Shown piece after piece: positions 13,799-19,905 of a stretch of 23,211 bases of DNA (the first letter of the stretch is position 1; the number at the start of each line of letters is the position of its first letter). The DNA is taken from positions 1 through 23,211 of the IMG/VR virus record IMGVR_UViG_3300042197_001243. One strand, 5' to 3'. This DNA is from a virus. Under the pieces are notes generated by a model that saw nothing but the letters and a program-made list of their open reading frames with translations, did no database searches and was not told the DNA's origin. A program made the position numbers and the translations under genes.

Positions 13799-15082
13799 TT
13801 AGTCCTTTTTCTTTTTCTTAACCCAAGAGATTGGTTTGGAAGATTTCTTTTTTCTTAGTGGTCCTCTACCGGCAGCTTTGCACTGTGCCTTTGTTGGTCT
13901 GCAAGCTGGATATTTGCCACCTTTTTTATCTGCGCTACTTCTTCCACAAGGACCGCCAGTTCTACAATTTATCCAACCTTTGCCTTTATTTCTTGCGAAC
14001 CATCCGTGAAGCCCTTGTTTCTTTTCTCTTGAAAAATTTGGTTTATATGGTTTTTTCTTTTTCGCTTCGTCTATTATTTCTTCTTCAAGAAGTTCAATAT
14101 CATCAAATACTATTTCTTCGTTCTTTTTTCTGCCTTGACAGTGGGCTTTTTGTGAGAAACCTTTTGGATTTTTACAATCAATAGAACGCTTGTATTTATC
14201 CGACCATTTTTCTTCTATTGTTTGAAGTTCTTGATCTTCAATTTCTTCGTTTGTTTTTTTAACACAGTTTGGGTACTTTTTTCCAAACATAGTTTTCATA
14301 CCCTTTTGTGTATATCCTTTCCAACATCTTTCATTAAGCAAGGTTTCTTGTTGCTCTTTTTGTAAAGATTGAGTTTTTTTCTTAGAAGCTTCTTTTCTTT
14401 CTTCTGCGTAATCAAGGGCTTTTTTAAGTCTTGCTTTAACATCTGGTTCTTTGGCTCTTTCGTAAGCTACACGCACTCTCTGATGGATCAGATTTATTAT
14501 TTGTGACTGACGGGCATGAGATTTAGATTTAAACGACTCTTTCGATAAAGTATCTTTTATATCTTGTACAGTAGAAAATTTTACACTTACTGTATCTTTT
14601 GGGTTTTCATCTGTGTATAAACGTCTTCCAGAACCTTCTGGTTTTTTACCAGAACCAGTTTTTGGATCTTTTTCTTCTATTAAACTTAGTTCCTCTAATA
14701 AAAGTTGGTATTTTATTTGTTCATCGGTAGCATCTTCAGAAATGCCTTTCCAAATCTCTCCCCTTCTACATCTAACAACAGCACCAGAGGCATAAGCCGA
14801 GGGCCAAACATCATATTTGCTTTTAGCTATTCTGGTGCAGCGATCATCTTTACCTTTCTTTTTCTTTTTTGCTTCTGATAGTGAAGCCTGTAATATATTA
14901 GCTTGGTTTTGTATATTTTGTATTGCAGTTTTTAAATCTATTAGAGCTTTTTGAGCTTCAACTTTTTTCTTTTCGTCTTCCGCTTGTTTTGCATCTGGTG
15001 CGGTAGAAGTTGTTGTAGTAGAAGTGGCATCTTCTTCATTTAAGAATTTGTTCCAGTTTTCTAATAAAAGGTCATATTTCAT
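13799..15082 (-). CDS. modular basic, cysteine-bearing phage protein with DUF5872-like C-terminus
   Basis: A protein of 427 residues built like beads on a string. The N-terminal peptide LLLENWNKFLNEE is a likely capsid-targeting or prohead-cleavage segment. An STTTT linker and a coiled coil (about 35-75) follow. Then come a KYDVWPSAYASGAVVRCRRG module (about 90-108), a basic helical region, an RCWKGYTQKGMKTMFGKKYPNC module (about 256-277), a YKRSIDCKNPKGFSQKAHCQ module (about 302-321), and a C-terminal GLHGWFARNKGKGWINCRTG...CGRSSADKKGG...KCRPT-type domain of the DUF5872 family (about 360-427), ending KKKKKD. Each module is known separately in phage or algal-virus proteins. No SD is visible; the 12-base start motif ends one base before the ATG. 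DNA binding in the head is the best guess, not shown. Confidence 0.85.
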   Translation of the reverse strand: MKYDLLLENWNKFLNEEDATSTTTTSTAPDAKQAEDEKKKVEAQKALIDLKTAIQNIQNQANILQASLSEAKKKKKGKDDRCTRIAKSKYDVWPSAYASGAVVRCRRGEIWKGISEDATDEQIKYQLLLEELSLIEEKDPKTGSGKKPEGSGRRLYTDENPKDTVSVKFSTVQDIKDTLSKESFKSKSHARQSQIINLIHQRVRVAYERAKEPDVKARLKKALDYAEERKEASKKKTQSLQKEQQETLLNERCWKGYTQKGMKTMFGKKYPNCVKKTNEEIEDQELQTIEEKWSDKYKRSIDCKNPKGFSQKAHCQGRKKNEEIVFDDIELLEEEIIDEAKKKKPYKPNFSREKKQGLHGWFARNKGKGWINCRTGGPCGRSSADKKGGKYPACRPTKAQCKAAGRGPLRKKKSSKPISWVKKKKKD

Positions 15083-15083
15083 A

Positions 15084-15095
15084 AAGATAAATAGT
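15084..15095 (-). promoter_or_regulatory. gene-start motif, copy 3 (ACTATTTATCTT)
   Basis: The third copy of the 12-base motif, ending one base before the ATG at 15082, in a 15-base gap without a ribosome-binding site. Read on the other strand it contains GATAAATA, close to the TATAAATA of T4 late promoters, but that would point away from the gene. Confidence 0.45.
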
Positions 15096-15097
15096 TT

Positions 15098-15445
15098 TTA
15101 CTTCCAGAATAGTTGTATGCAAACAATAACAAGAGATAAAAAGATACAAACTACTGTCTTTGTTGTGAATGCTTCGTTTAAAAACATCCAAGTTAAAAAT
15201 GAAAAACTTATTGTTCCAAAACAAAACGTAAAGATTCTAACAGGCCAAACGTGATTATCGAAATATGGAATAGAAAGTTTGGTTGCATAGATAAACAAAT
15301 AGTTTGTTATTGTTCCAAAGATTACAGAAACTATAAAAGGATGATTTTTAAAACTATCATTTACGAACTGGCCGTTTGTTGAGATCCAGTTCAAACACTG
15401 TGCGATAAATATTAGGGATAAACCTATTATTAAGTTATTTATCAT
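15098..15445 (-). CDS. four-helix integral membrane protein, small DMT-like
   Basis: A protein of 115 residues, almost wholly hydrophobic, with about four transmembrane segments: LIIGLSLIFIAQCLNWI (5-21), PFIVSVIFGTITNYLFIYAT (36-55), a WPVRIFTFCFGTISFSFLTW segment (about 67-86) and TVVCIFLSLVIVCIQLFW (97-114). Conserved-looking motifs are the NGQF after helix 1, YFDNHVWPVR before helix 3 and NEAFTTKT before helix 4. Similar small proteins occur in marine phages; the size matches half of an EamA/DMT transporter, so it may dimerise. The substrate is unknown. ATGA overlaps the exonuclease stop by 4 bases, implying coupled translation. Confidence 0.8.
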   Translation of the reverse strand: MINNLIIGLSLIFIAQCLNWISTNGQFVNDSFKNHPFIVSVIFGTITNYLFIYATKLSIPYFDNHVWPVRIFTFCFGTISFSFLTWMFLNEAFTTKTVVCIFLSLVIVCIQLFWK

Positions 15446-16392
15446 TTGTTAAATACAAACTTTTTCATTACTGAAAATAAAGTTGAAAAATCAACCACTC
15501 CAAATCCATCTTGCATAGACATTTTCTTGAATTCCATTTGATTCAACTCTGGCGTAAAAGATTCTAATACACTATTGATCTGTGTTTTTGTCTGAATAGA
15601 TATTTGTGGAGCAGCAAGTTGCATAAGTTTATAGTTGTCTCGGATACTATCAACAGATGAAACAATATTTTCAAATGTCTTTCCATCTTTATCACTACAA
15701 AAGTCAATAACTTCATCAACAAGACAGGATTTCTGCTCTAAAAGCATGGGTATTTTCTTGGCTACTGTTGTCATACCAACACCACGAACACCTTTGATAT
15801 TATCGCTATCATCGCCAACTATTGCTCTTGCTATTGCAAAGTTATTGGGATGAATACCATATTTTTCAACAACTCTTTTTGTATTCAGTATCTCTTCTTG
15901 GATAGGTCTGAATAGGATTGTTGTATCATCGACAAGTTGAATAAAGTCCTTATCAGAGGAAACAATAACCTTTTGCCAATCTGCATATTGTGGATGATTT
16001 ACGACATAAGAAACAAGATCATCTGCTTCAATATTTGGATAAAGAAACTGAATAACTGGAAGTTGGTTTAGATATTCTGCCAACCTTGTTTGCTGCCATA
16101 CTTTGTTTTCAAATTCTTCATTATCGGAAAGATTACGAATATCTCTATTCAAACGAATAGGACTTCTTCCTTCTTTATAGTTCTTGTTCATCGATTTGCG
16201 TTTGGATGAACCATTTTCTCCATCCCAGCAAATAACAATTTGATCTGGATTTATTTCTTTACAGAGTTTTTGTAGGATTTTTAGTGTCCCAACAATACCA
16301 CCAATAGGTTGCCCATTTGGAGATAAAGTAGGATTGACGATATATGCTCTCAAATACTGGTTGTTTCCATCGACTACCATCAACCTTGGCAT
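15442..16392 (-). CDS. 5'-3' exonuclease / flap endonuclease (T4 RNase H-like)
   Basis: It removes RNA primers and 5' flaps during lagging-strand synthesis. The protein has 316 residues. FEN-family blocks in order: VVDGNNQYLRAY with metal-binding D8; VICWDGENGSSKRK and NYKEGR (about 57-77, the arch and its basic residues); EADDLVSYV (about 123-131); VIVSSDKDFIQLVDD with metal-binding aspartates; and AIVGDDSDNIKGVRGVGMTTVAKKI (about 190-214), the last aspartates plus the helix-hairpin-helix that grips DNA. The C-terminal 90 residues are less conserved. AGGA precedes the ATG. It overlaps the upstream small gene by 13 bases and the membrane-protein start by 4. Confidence 0.93.
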   Translation of the reverse strand: MPRLMVVDGNNQYLRAYIVNPTLSPNGQPIGGIVGTLKILQKLCKEINPDQIVICWDGENGSSKRKSMNKNYKEGRSPIRLNRDIRNLSDNEEFENKVWQQTRLAEYLNQLPVIQFLYPNIEADDLVSYVVNHPQYADWQKVIVSSDKDFIQLVDDTTILFRPIQEEILNTKRVVEKYGIHPNNFAIARAIVGDDSDNIKGVRGVGMTTVAKKIPMLLEQKSCLVDEVIDFCSDKDGKTFENIVSSVDSIRDNYKLMQLAAPQISIQTKTQINSVLESFTPELNQMEFKKMSMQDGFGVVDFSTLFSVMKKFVFNK

Positions 16393-16619
16393 TTTTCAAC
16401 ATCCTTATAATATAAATAATAAAATCTTTCTAGATCCAGAATCCAAACATAACACATTTCAGCGTGAAGTTCCAGAACAACGCCTAAAAAAGAATACTCC
16501 CCAAACAACATTTGCTGTTTAGGGAAGATTCCTCTTGTGGGATCGTAAATCTCAAATGGATAAAATGAAGCACTCCATTTATTTACTTTTACAATATCAC
16601 CTATTTTGTAGTTCTGCAT
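16380..16619 (-). CDS. small hypothetical protein, beta-rich
   Basis: A protein of 79 residues from the ATG at 16619; an earlier in-frame ATG at 16643 would bury it deeper in the upstream gene. The sequence begins NYKIGDIVKVN, a strand-turn-strand typical of SH3-like barrels, and is full of aromatic residues and short hydrophobic strands (FLGVVLELHA, CYVWILDLERFYYLYY). No family is recognised. It overlaps the gene before it by 19 bases and the exonuclease by 13, so it is a translated member of the operon rather than a shadow frame. Confidence 0.65.
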   Translation of the reverse strand: MQNYKIGDIVKVNKWSASFYPFEIYDPTRGIFPKQQMLFGEYSFLGVVLELHAEMCYVWILDLERFYYLYYKDVEKCQG

Positions 16620-16978
16620 TCTTCGCACAGAGCCATGATCCAACCACCACTTTTAGTTTGGGTGGCTGGACTACTGCACATTTCACAAATAGTGTATGAT
16701 GCACTTTCTGCTTGTTGAATAAGCTTATCTTTAAGTTCGTGGTCTTCCTTACGAATATTGTCAGTAGTATAACAATAAAAGCGTAGCCCACCAAACTTTT
16801 GCTTTACTTGAACAGCATAAATGCGTTCTTCAAAGTCAGCATACTTATTATTAATCTCTTCAAGCTTTTTAGAAAGCTCGTCAATAAGACCTATCCAACC
16901 ATCCTCACACTCAAAATATGGAAGATCTGCATAAAGCTTTGGATACTTTACAAGAAGTTCATCATATGAAAGTGTCAT
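16601..16978 (-). CDS. hypothetical zinc-binding protein, ECxDGW family
   Basis: A protein of 125 residues. FECEDGWIGLIDELSKKLEEI (about 22-42) and VKQKFGGLRFYCYT (about 58-71) match a phage/bacterial family of unknown function with 'ECGDGW..LI..L' followed by 'qiKEKFGtLRFY'. A C-terminal treble of cysteines, ICEMCSSPA (about 96-104) and MALCEECRTTK (about 115-125), makes a CxxC...CxxC zinc-binding site, and the Trp-containing strand between them is also usual. The biochemical role is not known. The start overlaps the previous stop (16975) by 4 bases. Confidence 0.8.
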   Translation of the reverse strand: MTLSYDELLVKYPKLYADLPYFECEDGWIGLIDELSKKLEEINNKYADFEERIYAVQVKQKFGGLRFYCYTTDNIRKEDHELKDKLIQQAESASYTICEMCSSPATQTKSGGWIMALCEECRTTK

Positions 16979-17193
16979 GGCATTTGATCCAGAGTAATTT
17001 CCTTAATAATAAGATTCTTCTCAAAGAATCCAATCGTTGAGTTATCCTCGATTCCTTCGTGAATAGCCTTCGCCATCGCCTTTTGCTTTGCTTTCCCAGC
17101 ACCAAGCATAGACGAATAAACACCTACAACATTCACATTATTTGTATATGAATTTGTATCGTTTAGATCAAGAACCAGATAAATCTTAGACAT
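16975..17193 (-). CDS. small hypothetical protein
   Basis: A protein of 72 residues beginning KIYLVLDLNDTNSY, then VVGVYSSMLGAGKAKQKAMAKAI: a strand, a second strand ending in 'GVYSS', then an alanine/lysine-rich helix. That order is common in small phage proteins that start 'iYlV......ivGvfss...A'. The function is unknown. AAGGAG lies 12 bases before the ATG in the 16-base gap. Confidence 0.7.
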   Translation of the reverse strand: MSKIYLVLDLNDTNSYTNNVNVVGVYSSMLGAGKAKQKAMAKAIHEGIEDNSTIGFFEKNLIIKEITLDQMP

Positions 17194-17209
17194 TTAAAAA
17201 CTAATCTCC

Positions 17210-17527
17210 TTATGTATTATTAGTATAACTTTTCTTTTGCTCAATTGCAAGTTCTTTTAGACCCTTTACTATATCAAGTGCAAGGTCTGATGCAGAGAAA
17301 AAACCGTTTTTATCATCGTTAAACTTCATAATTCTTTCAACAACAATATCATAACATCTTGCAGCAGCATATTCAAGTTCTTCGTAATCTGCATTTTCTA
17401 TTTTTTTATATGAAGTGCAACCATTTTTCTTTGTAACTATCCAGCATCCTTCCTTGGCTTCTTCCCAAGGTTCCTTGTATGGTTCAAATGGTGGAATTGT
17501 AATTGGCTTTGGAAAATTAGTTCTCAT
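17210..17527 (-). CDS. hypothetical protein
   Basis: A protein of 105 residues with a proline-rich start (NFPKPITIPPFEPYKEPWEE), then WIVTKKNGCTSYKKIEN and two helices, the second SDLALDIVKGLKELAIEQ. No catalytic or binding signature is seen and no family is recognised. It overlaps the deaminase end by 11 bases, which supports real translation within that operon. Confidence 0.7.
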   Translation of the reverse strand: MRTNFPKPITIPPFEPYKEPWEEAKEGCWIVTKKNGCTSYKKIENADYEELEYAAARCYDIVVERIMKFNDDKNGFFSASDLALDIVKGLKELAIEQKKSYTNNT

Positions 17528-17939
17528 TATTAATAATCCTCATAGACTGAATGTTACCATATTCATCAGAATAAATAACCTTCTTAACTCCAACATATTC
17601 AAGTGCTGCTTCGCACATAGGACACGGCTTAGAGTTGCGAAGAATTCCAGCCTTTCCGATACGGACAACATACATCGTTGCACCTTCGGTAATAGAACGA
17701 TCAAGGCCAAGAACACAGCCAAGCTCTGCATGATGCGTTGCATGACCGCATTGCTTCTTGCGGAAACGCTCTCCCCAAGCACGATACTTATTCTTATTAC
17801 AAGAGGTATTTATAACGGAACCTCCACGAACAAGAACTGCTCCGTGACGATATTCCTTAAACTCGGATTGATCTGCAATCCGCTTTGCAAGCTCAATATA
17901 CCTGCGCTTCTTATGAGACAACTTCGGGTCAGACTCCAT
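17517..17939 (-). CDS. zinc-dependent deaminase, deoxycytidylate-deaminase-like
   Basis: A member of the cytidine/deoxycytidylate deaminase superfamily, 140 residues from the ATG at 17939; a GTG at 17951 lies inside the hairpin arm and is less likely. The zinc site is complete: H-A-E at 70-72 (HHAELGCVLGL) and PCPMC at 105-109. HGAVLVRGGSVI (32-43) is the usual first strand. dCMP is the likely substrate, giving dUMP for ThyX; a tRNA or free-nucleoside deaminase cannot be excluded because no allosteric dCTP site is obvious in this short protein. It heads the operon that continues to the exonuclease and membrane protein. Its SD, AGGTGAT, is in the 3' arm of hairpin B. Confidence 0.85.
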   Translation of the reverse strand: MESDPKLSHKKRRYIELAKRIADQSEFKEYRHGAVLVRGGSVINTSCNKNKYRAWGERFRKKQCGHATHHAELGCVLGLDRSITEGATMYVVRIGKAGILRNSKPCPMCEAALEYVGVKKVIYSDEYGNIQSMRIINNEN

Positions 17940-17944
17940 AAAGA

Positions 17945-17992
17945 CAATCACCTATCGAACATAAGTAATATACCATGACCGATAGGTGATTG
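17945..17992 (-). promoter_or_regulatory. perfect 13 bp inverted repeat (hairpin B) enclosing a promoter and hiding an SD
   Basis: The arms 17945-17957 and 17980-17992 are perfectly complementary with a 22-base loop. On the minus strand the 3' arm contains AGGTGAT (17947-17953), a full match to the anti-SD end of 16S rRNA, placed 7 bases before the deaminase ATG. The 5' arm contains ATCACCT, identical to that anti-SD end. Read-through RNA would seal the site; RNA begun in the loop would not. Confidence 0.8.
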
Positions 17993-17995
17993 CAA
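17967..17995 (-). promoter_or_regulatory. sigma-70-type promoter PB (TTGCAA-17-TATATT)
   Basis: The -35 TTGCAA (17990-17995) overlaps the outer end of the 5' arm, the -10 TATATT (17967-17972) lies in the hairpin loop, and the spacing is 17. The expected start is near 17960, just before the 3' arm, leaving a leader of about 21 bases. It drives the deaminase operon. Confidence 0.75.
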
Positions 17996-18004
17996 GTGTT
18001 TGGG

Positions 18005-18020
18005 TGTAAGAAACCTTACA
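18005..18020 (-). terminator. weak hairpin after the GIY-YIG gene
   Basis: TGTAAG and CTTACA form a perfect 6 bp stem with a tetraloop, 2 bases after the endonuclease stop. There is no U-tract after it, so at best it is a weak terminator or RNA-stabilising end. Confidence 0.35.
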
Positions 18021-18022
18021 GA

Positions 18023-18670
18023 TTATTTTACTTCTGTATATGTCTTGCCGTTTATTATGGATGCTATTGTTTGCCTTGGGCTATTAAAAATTTTCCCTAT
18101 TTCTCGAAATAACATACCTTGTTCTCTCATATTTCTTATTTGTCTTATTTCTTCTTCTGAAAATTTACTAAACGGATTTTCTGTTCCTTTATATTTATTT
18201 TTTCTTGAAAGAGATATTTTTTCTTTTGTATCAGATTTATGTTTTCTTCCAGTAGATTTAAGTTTCATTTTTTGTTTTGTTTCATCGGAATGTTTTTTAC
18301 CAAAAAAATGATTTTTTTCTCCTATTTGTGATAATGATTTGTTAATACCAAATTCTATTGTGCGTTTAATGCCCAAACAACTACCCGCAATTTCACAAAT
18401 ATTTAATTCTGGTTTTAGTGTGTCTAAAAAATATTGTTCTCTTTGTAATAAAAAATCTTTATCTTGTTTATCTATTGTTTCTAAAATTTCAAACTGAAAT
18501 TTCTCTTCACCATACTTGTTCCAACAATTTTGTAAAACTTTTGAATGATGCTTATTCTTATTCAATAATGATTTATGTATCGTCCAGCGTCTTTCAAAAT
18601 CTACTGTGCTACCAACATAAAATTTATTATTTTCCTTACAGGTTATTTTGTAGATATATGATTTTTCCAT
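18023..18670 (-). CDS. GIY-YIG homing endonuclease with NUMOD3-like repeats and a C-terminal HTH
   Basis: A free-standing homing endonuclease of 215 residues. YIYKITCKENNKFYVGST (5-22) is the GIY...YIG core (YIY/YVG), followed by the catalytic arginine region (FERRWTIHK), the QREQYFLDTLKPELN block with the glutamate and asparagine, then NHFFGKKHSDETKQKM and related STGRKHKSDTKEKISLS (about 120-155), which are NUMOD3-type beads. The end, KFSEEEIRQIRNMREQGMLFREIGKIFNSPRQTIASIING, is a helix-turn-helix. It sits between recA and the deaminase with 35 and about 70 bases on either side, so it is probably a mobile insertion. No SD; the 12-base start motif abuts the ATG. Confidence 0.92.
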   Translation of the reverse strand: MEKSYIYKITCKENNKFYVGSTVDFERRWTIHKSLLNKNKHHSKVLQNCWNKYGEEKFQFEILETIDKQDKDFLLQREQYFLDTLKPELNICEIAGSCLGIKRTIEFGINKSLSQIGEKNHFFGKKHSDETKQKMKLKSTGRKHKSDTKEKISLSRKNKYKGTENPFSKFSEEEIRQIRNMREQGMLFREIGKIFNSPRQTIASIINGKTYTEVK

Positions 18671-18682
18671 ATAATAAATAGT
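18671..18682 (-). promoter_or_regulatory. gene-start motif, copy 4 (ACTATTTATTAT)
   Basis: The best copy of the motif, directly abutting the ATG at 18670. With flanking bases it reads CATACTATTTATTATATGG, strikingly like CACACTATTTACTATGTGG before the other endonuclease. No SD is visible. Confidence 0.5.
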
Positions 18683-18705
18683 ATGTTAATGCTAGTTAAA
18701 CCACT

Positions 18706-19836
18706 TTATTCCTCATTTACTTCTAAATTATAATAATTTGAAGCATTACCTGTTTGTTTATCAAATTTAATAATAAGTTCTTCTTCAACAATATTTAATA
18801 CAGTTTTTCTAAATTCTTCATCTTCAAGTTCTTTGGAAAAATCAGAAGATCTAAATTTTTTCTTATTTCCATTTAAAAGAGTAATGTTCCACCAAGCACC
18901 ACTTTCTGCTCTTTCTGATCTAGAAAGTATATCAAGCCACGCTTCATAATCGGACACTTCTATTTTTTCTCCTCCCCATAAAAGCTTTAACGAACATTCT
19001 CTTCCTTCGGTGCCAAAACGAGATTTTTTCAAAACGCATTTAGTTTCCGATCCTATTCTAAATCCTGTGGGTGATACAACATAGCTTGCTTTACTTTTCT
19101 TTGGAGTTAGCCATATTCTAAGTGAATAAGCATATGATAGTGCTTTTCCACCGGGAGTGATAAAAGGATTTATCAACATTTCAGTATGAGCAGTTGGTCC
19201 CATAACGATATTTTGTTTTAATTGATTTAACACAAGAAAAGAACTTTTTTTATTTGCAATTGGTTGTATAAGCTTGGCTAATCCTTTCGACATAATTCTT
19301 GGTTTTACTGCCATAGAAGATTGTGGATTAAAATCGCCTTCTAAATCAGCTAATGATGGAGTAAATGCAAATGAATCAAGAACAAACAAAAAGCGTTCTG
19401 ACTCTCCAAGAAGTTGTTCAATTGTTTCAAGAACAAATTCTATATTAATTGCTTGGGTATAAATAATTTCTCCAACATTACATCCTGCTTTTATTAAAAA
19501 TGCAGGATCTAGCGCCGATTCTGAATCGAAATATACTACTGTCATTCCCATTTTTTGAGCATTTGCAGCTATTTGTGCTGCGAAATAAGATTTACCAGAT
19601 GCCTCAATTCCAGCTAGCTCTGTGATTCTTCCGACAGGTATTCCAGCTTTTTTTCCTCTACAAATAATAGAATCCAAAACATCTGATCCTGTTGGAATCC
19701 ATTCTGTTACTTCTGACGGATTTTGTTCAAGAAGATCAAATGATACTTCTATACCTGCTTTTTTGTTTATAGCTTCTCTTAATTCTGCTATAGAAAGTTT
19801 TCCATTTTTAGTAGTTGTAGTTTTTTTAGTTGCCAT
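18706..19836 (-). CDS. RecA/UvsX-family recombinase
   Basis: It forms filaments on single-stranded DNA for strand exchange and recombination-dependent replication. The protein has 376 residues. Walker A GIEASGKS (76-83), a catalytic glutamate in YFDSESALD (E106), Walker B FLFVLDSFAF (149-158), then VLNQLKQNI and FITPGGKALSYAYSLRIWL (about 225-245), the L2/DNA-binding region and following strand. The C-terminal acidic helix (EDEEFRKTVLNIVEEELI) is typical. It is longer than bacterial RecA cores and lacks strict RecA signature residues, so UvsX-like is the better label. GAGG is 7 bases before the ATG; the upstream region has promoter PC and hairpin C. Confidence 0.93.
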   Translation of the reverse strand: MATKKTTTTKNGKLSIAELREAINKKAGIEVSFDLLEQNPSEVTEWIPTGSDVLDSIICRGKKAGIPVGRITELAGIEASGKSYFAAQIAANAQKMGMTVVYFDSESALDPAFLIKAGCNVGEIIYTQAINIEFVLETIEQLLGESERFLFVLDSFAFTPSLADLEGDFNPQSSMAVKPRIMSKGLAKLIQPIANKKSSFLVLNQLKQNIVMGPTAHTEMLINPFITPGGKALSYAYSLRIWLTPKKSKASYVVSPTGFRIGSETKCVLKKSRFGTEGRECSLKLLWGGEKIEVSDYEAWLDILSRSERAESGAWWNITLLNGNKKKFRSSDFSKELEDEEFRKTVLNIVEEELIIKFDKQTGNASNYYNLEVNEE

Positions 19837-19852
19837 ATTTGAACCTCATAAT

Positions 19853-19893
19853 AATAAAGACGGGCATACTATTAAGATACACCCGTCTTTATT
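19853..19893 (-). terminator. perfect 12 bp inverted repeat (hairpin C), terminator-like, enclosing a promoter
   Basis: The arms 19853-19864 and 19882-19893 (AATAAAGACGGG / CCCGTCTTTATT) are perfect, with a 17-base loop. On the minus strand it follows the single-strand-binding-protein stop by 12 bases and is followed by a T-rich run (TTTATTATTAT), so it resembles an intrinsic terminator. Its loop holds the -10 of the recA promoter, and the GAGG of recA lies 5 bases beyond the 3' arm, so here the SD is not itself paired. Confidence 0.75.
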
Positions 19894-19902
19894 GTTTGTC
19901 AA
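19874..19902 (-). promoter_or_regulatory. sigma-70-type promoter PC (TTGACA-17-TATCTT)
   Basis: The -35 TTGACA (19897-19902) starts 3 bases after the upstream stop codon; the -10 TATCTT (19874-19879) is in the loop of hairpin C; the spacing is 17. The expected start is near 19867, just before the 3' arm. It drives recA. Confidence 0.75.
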
Positions 19903-19905
19903 GAA

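Noticed and set aside
17808-17815. TATAAATA on the minus strand, the T4 late promoter octamer
   Set aside because: It is inside the conserved deaminase coding sequence with no gene start suitably placed downstream; probably chance in AT-rich DNA.
17415-17978. A 187-codon plus-strand open frame
   Set aside because: It is opposite the deaminase, whose zinc motifs prove the minus frame, and it runs through hairpin B.
18023-18670. Intron-encoded origin of the GIY-YIG gene
   Set aside because: Flanking genes recA and the deaminase are complete and not split, so there is no intron; it is a free-standing gene.
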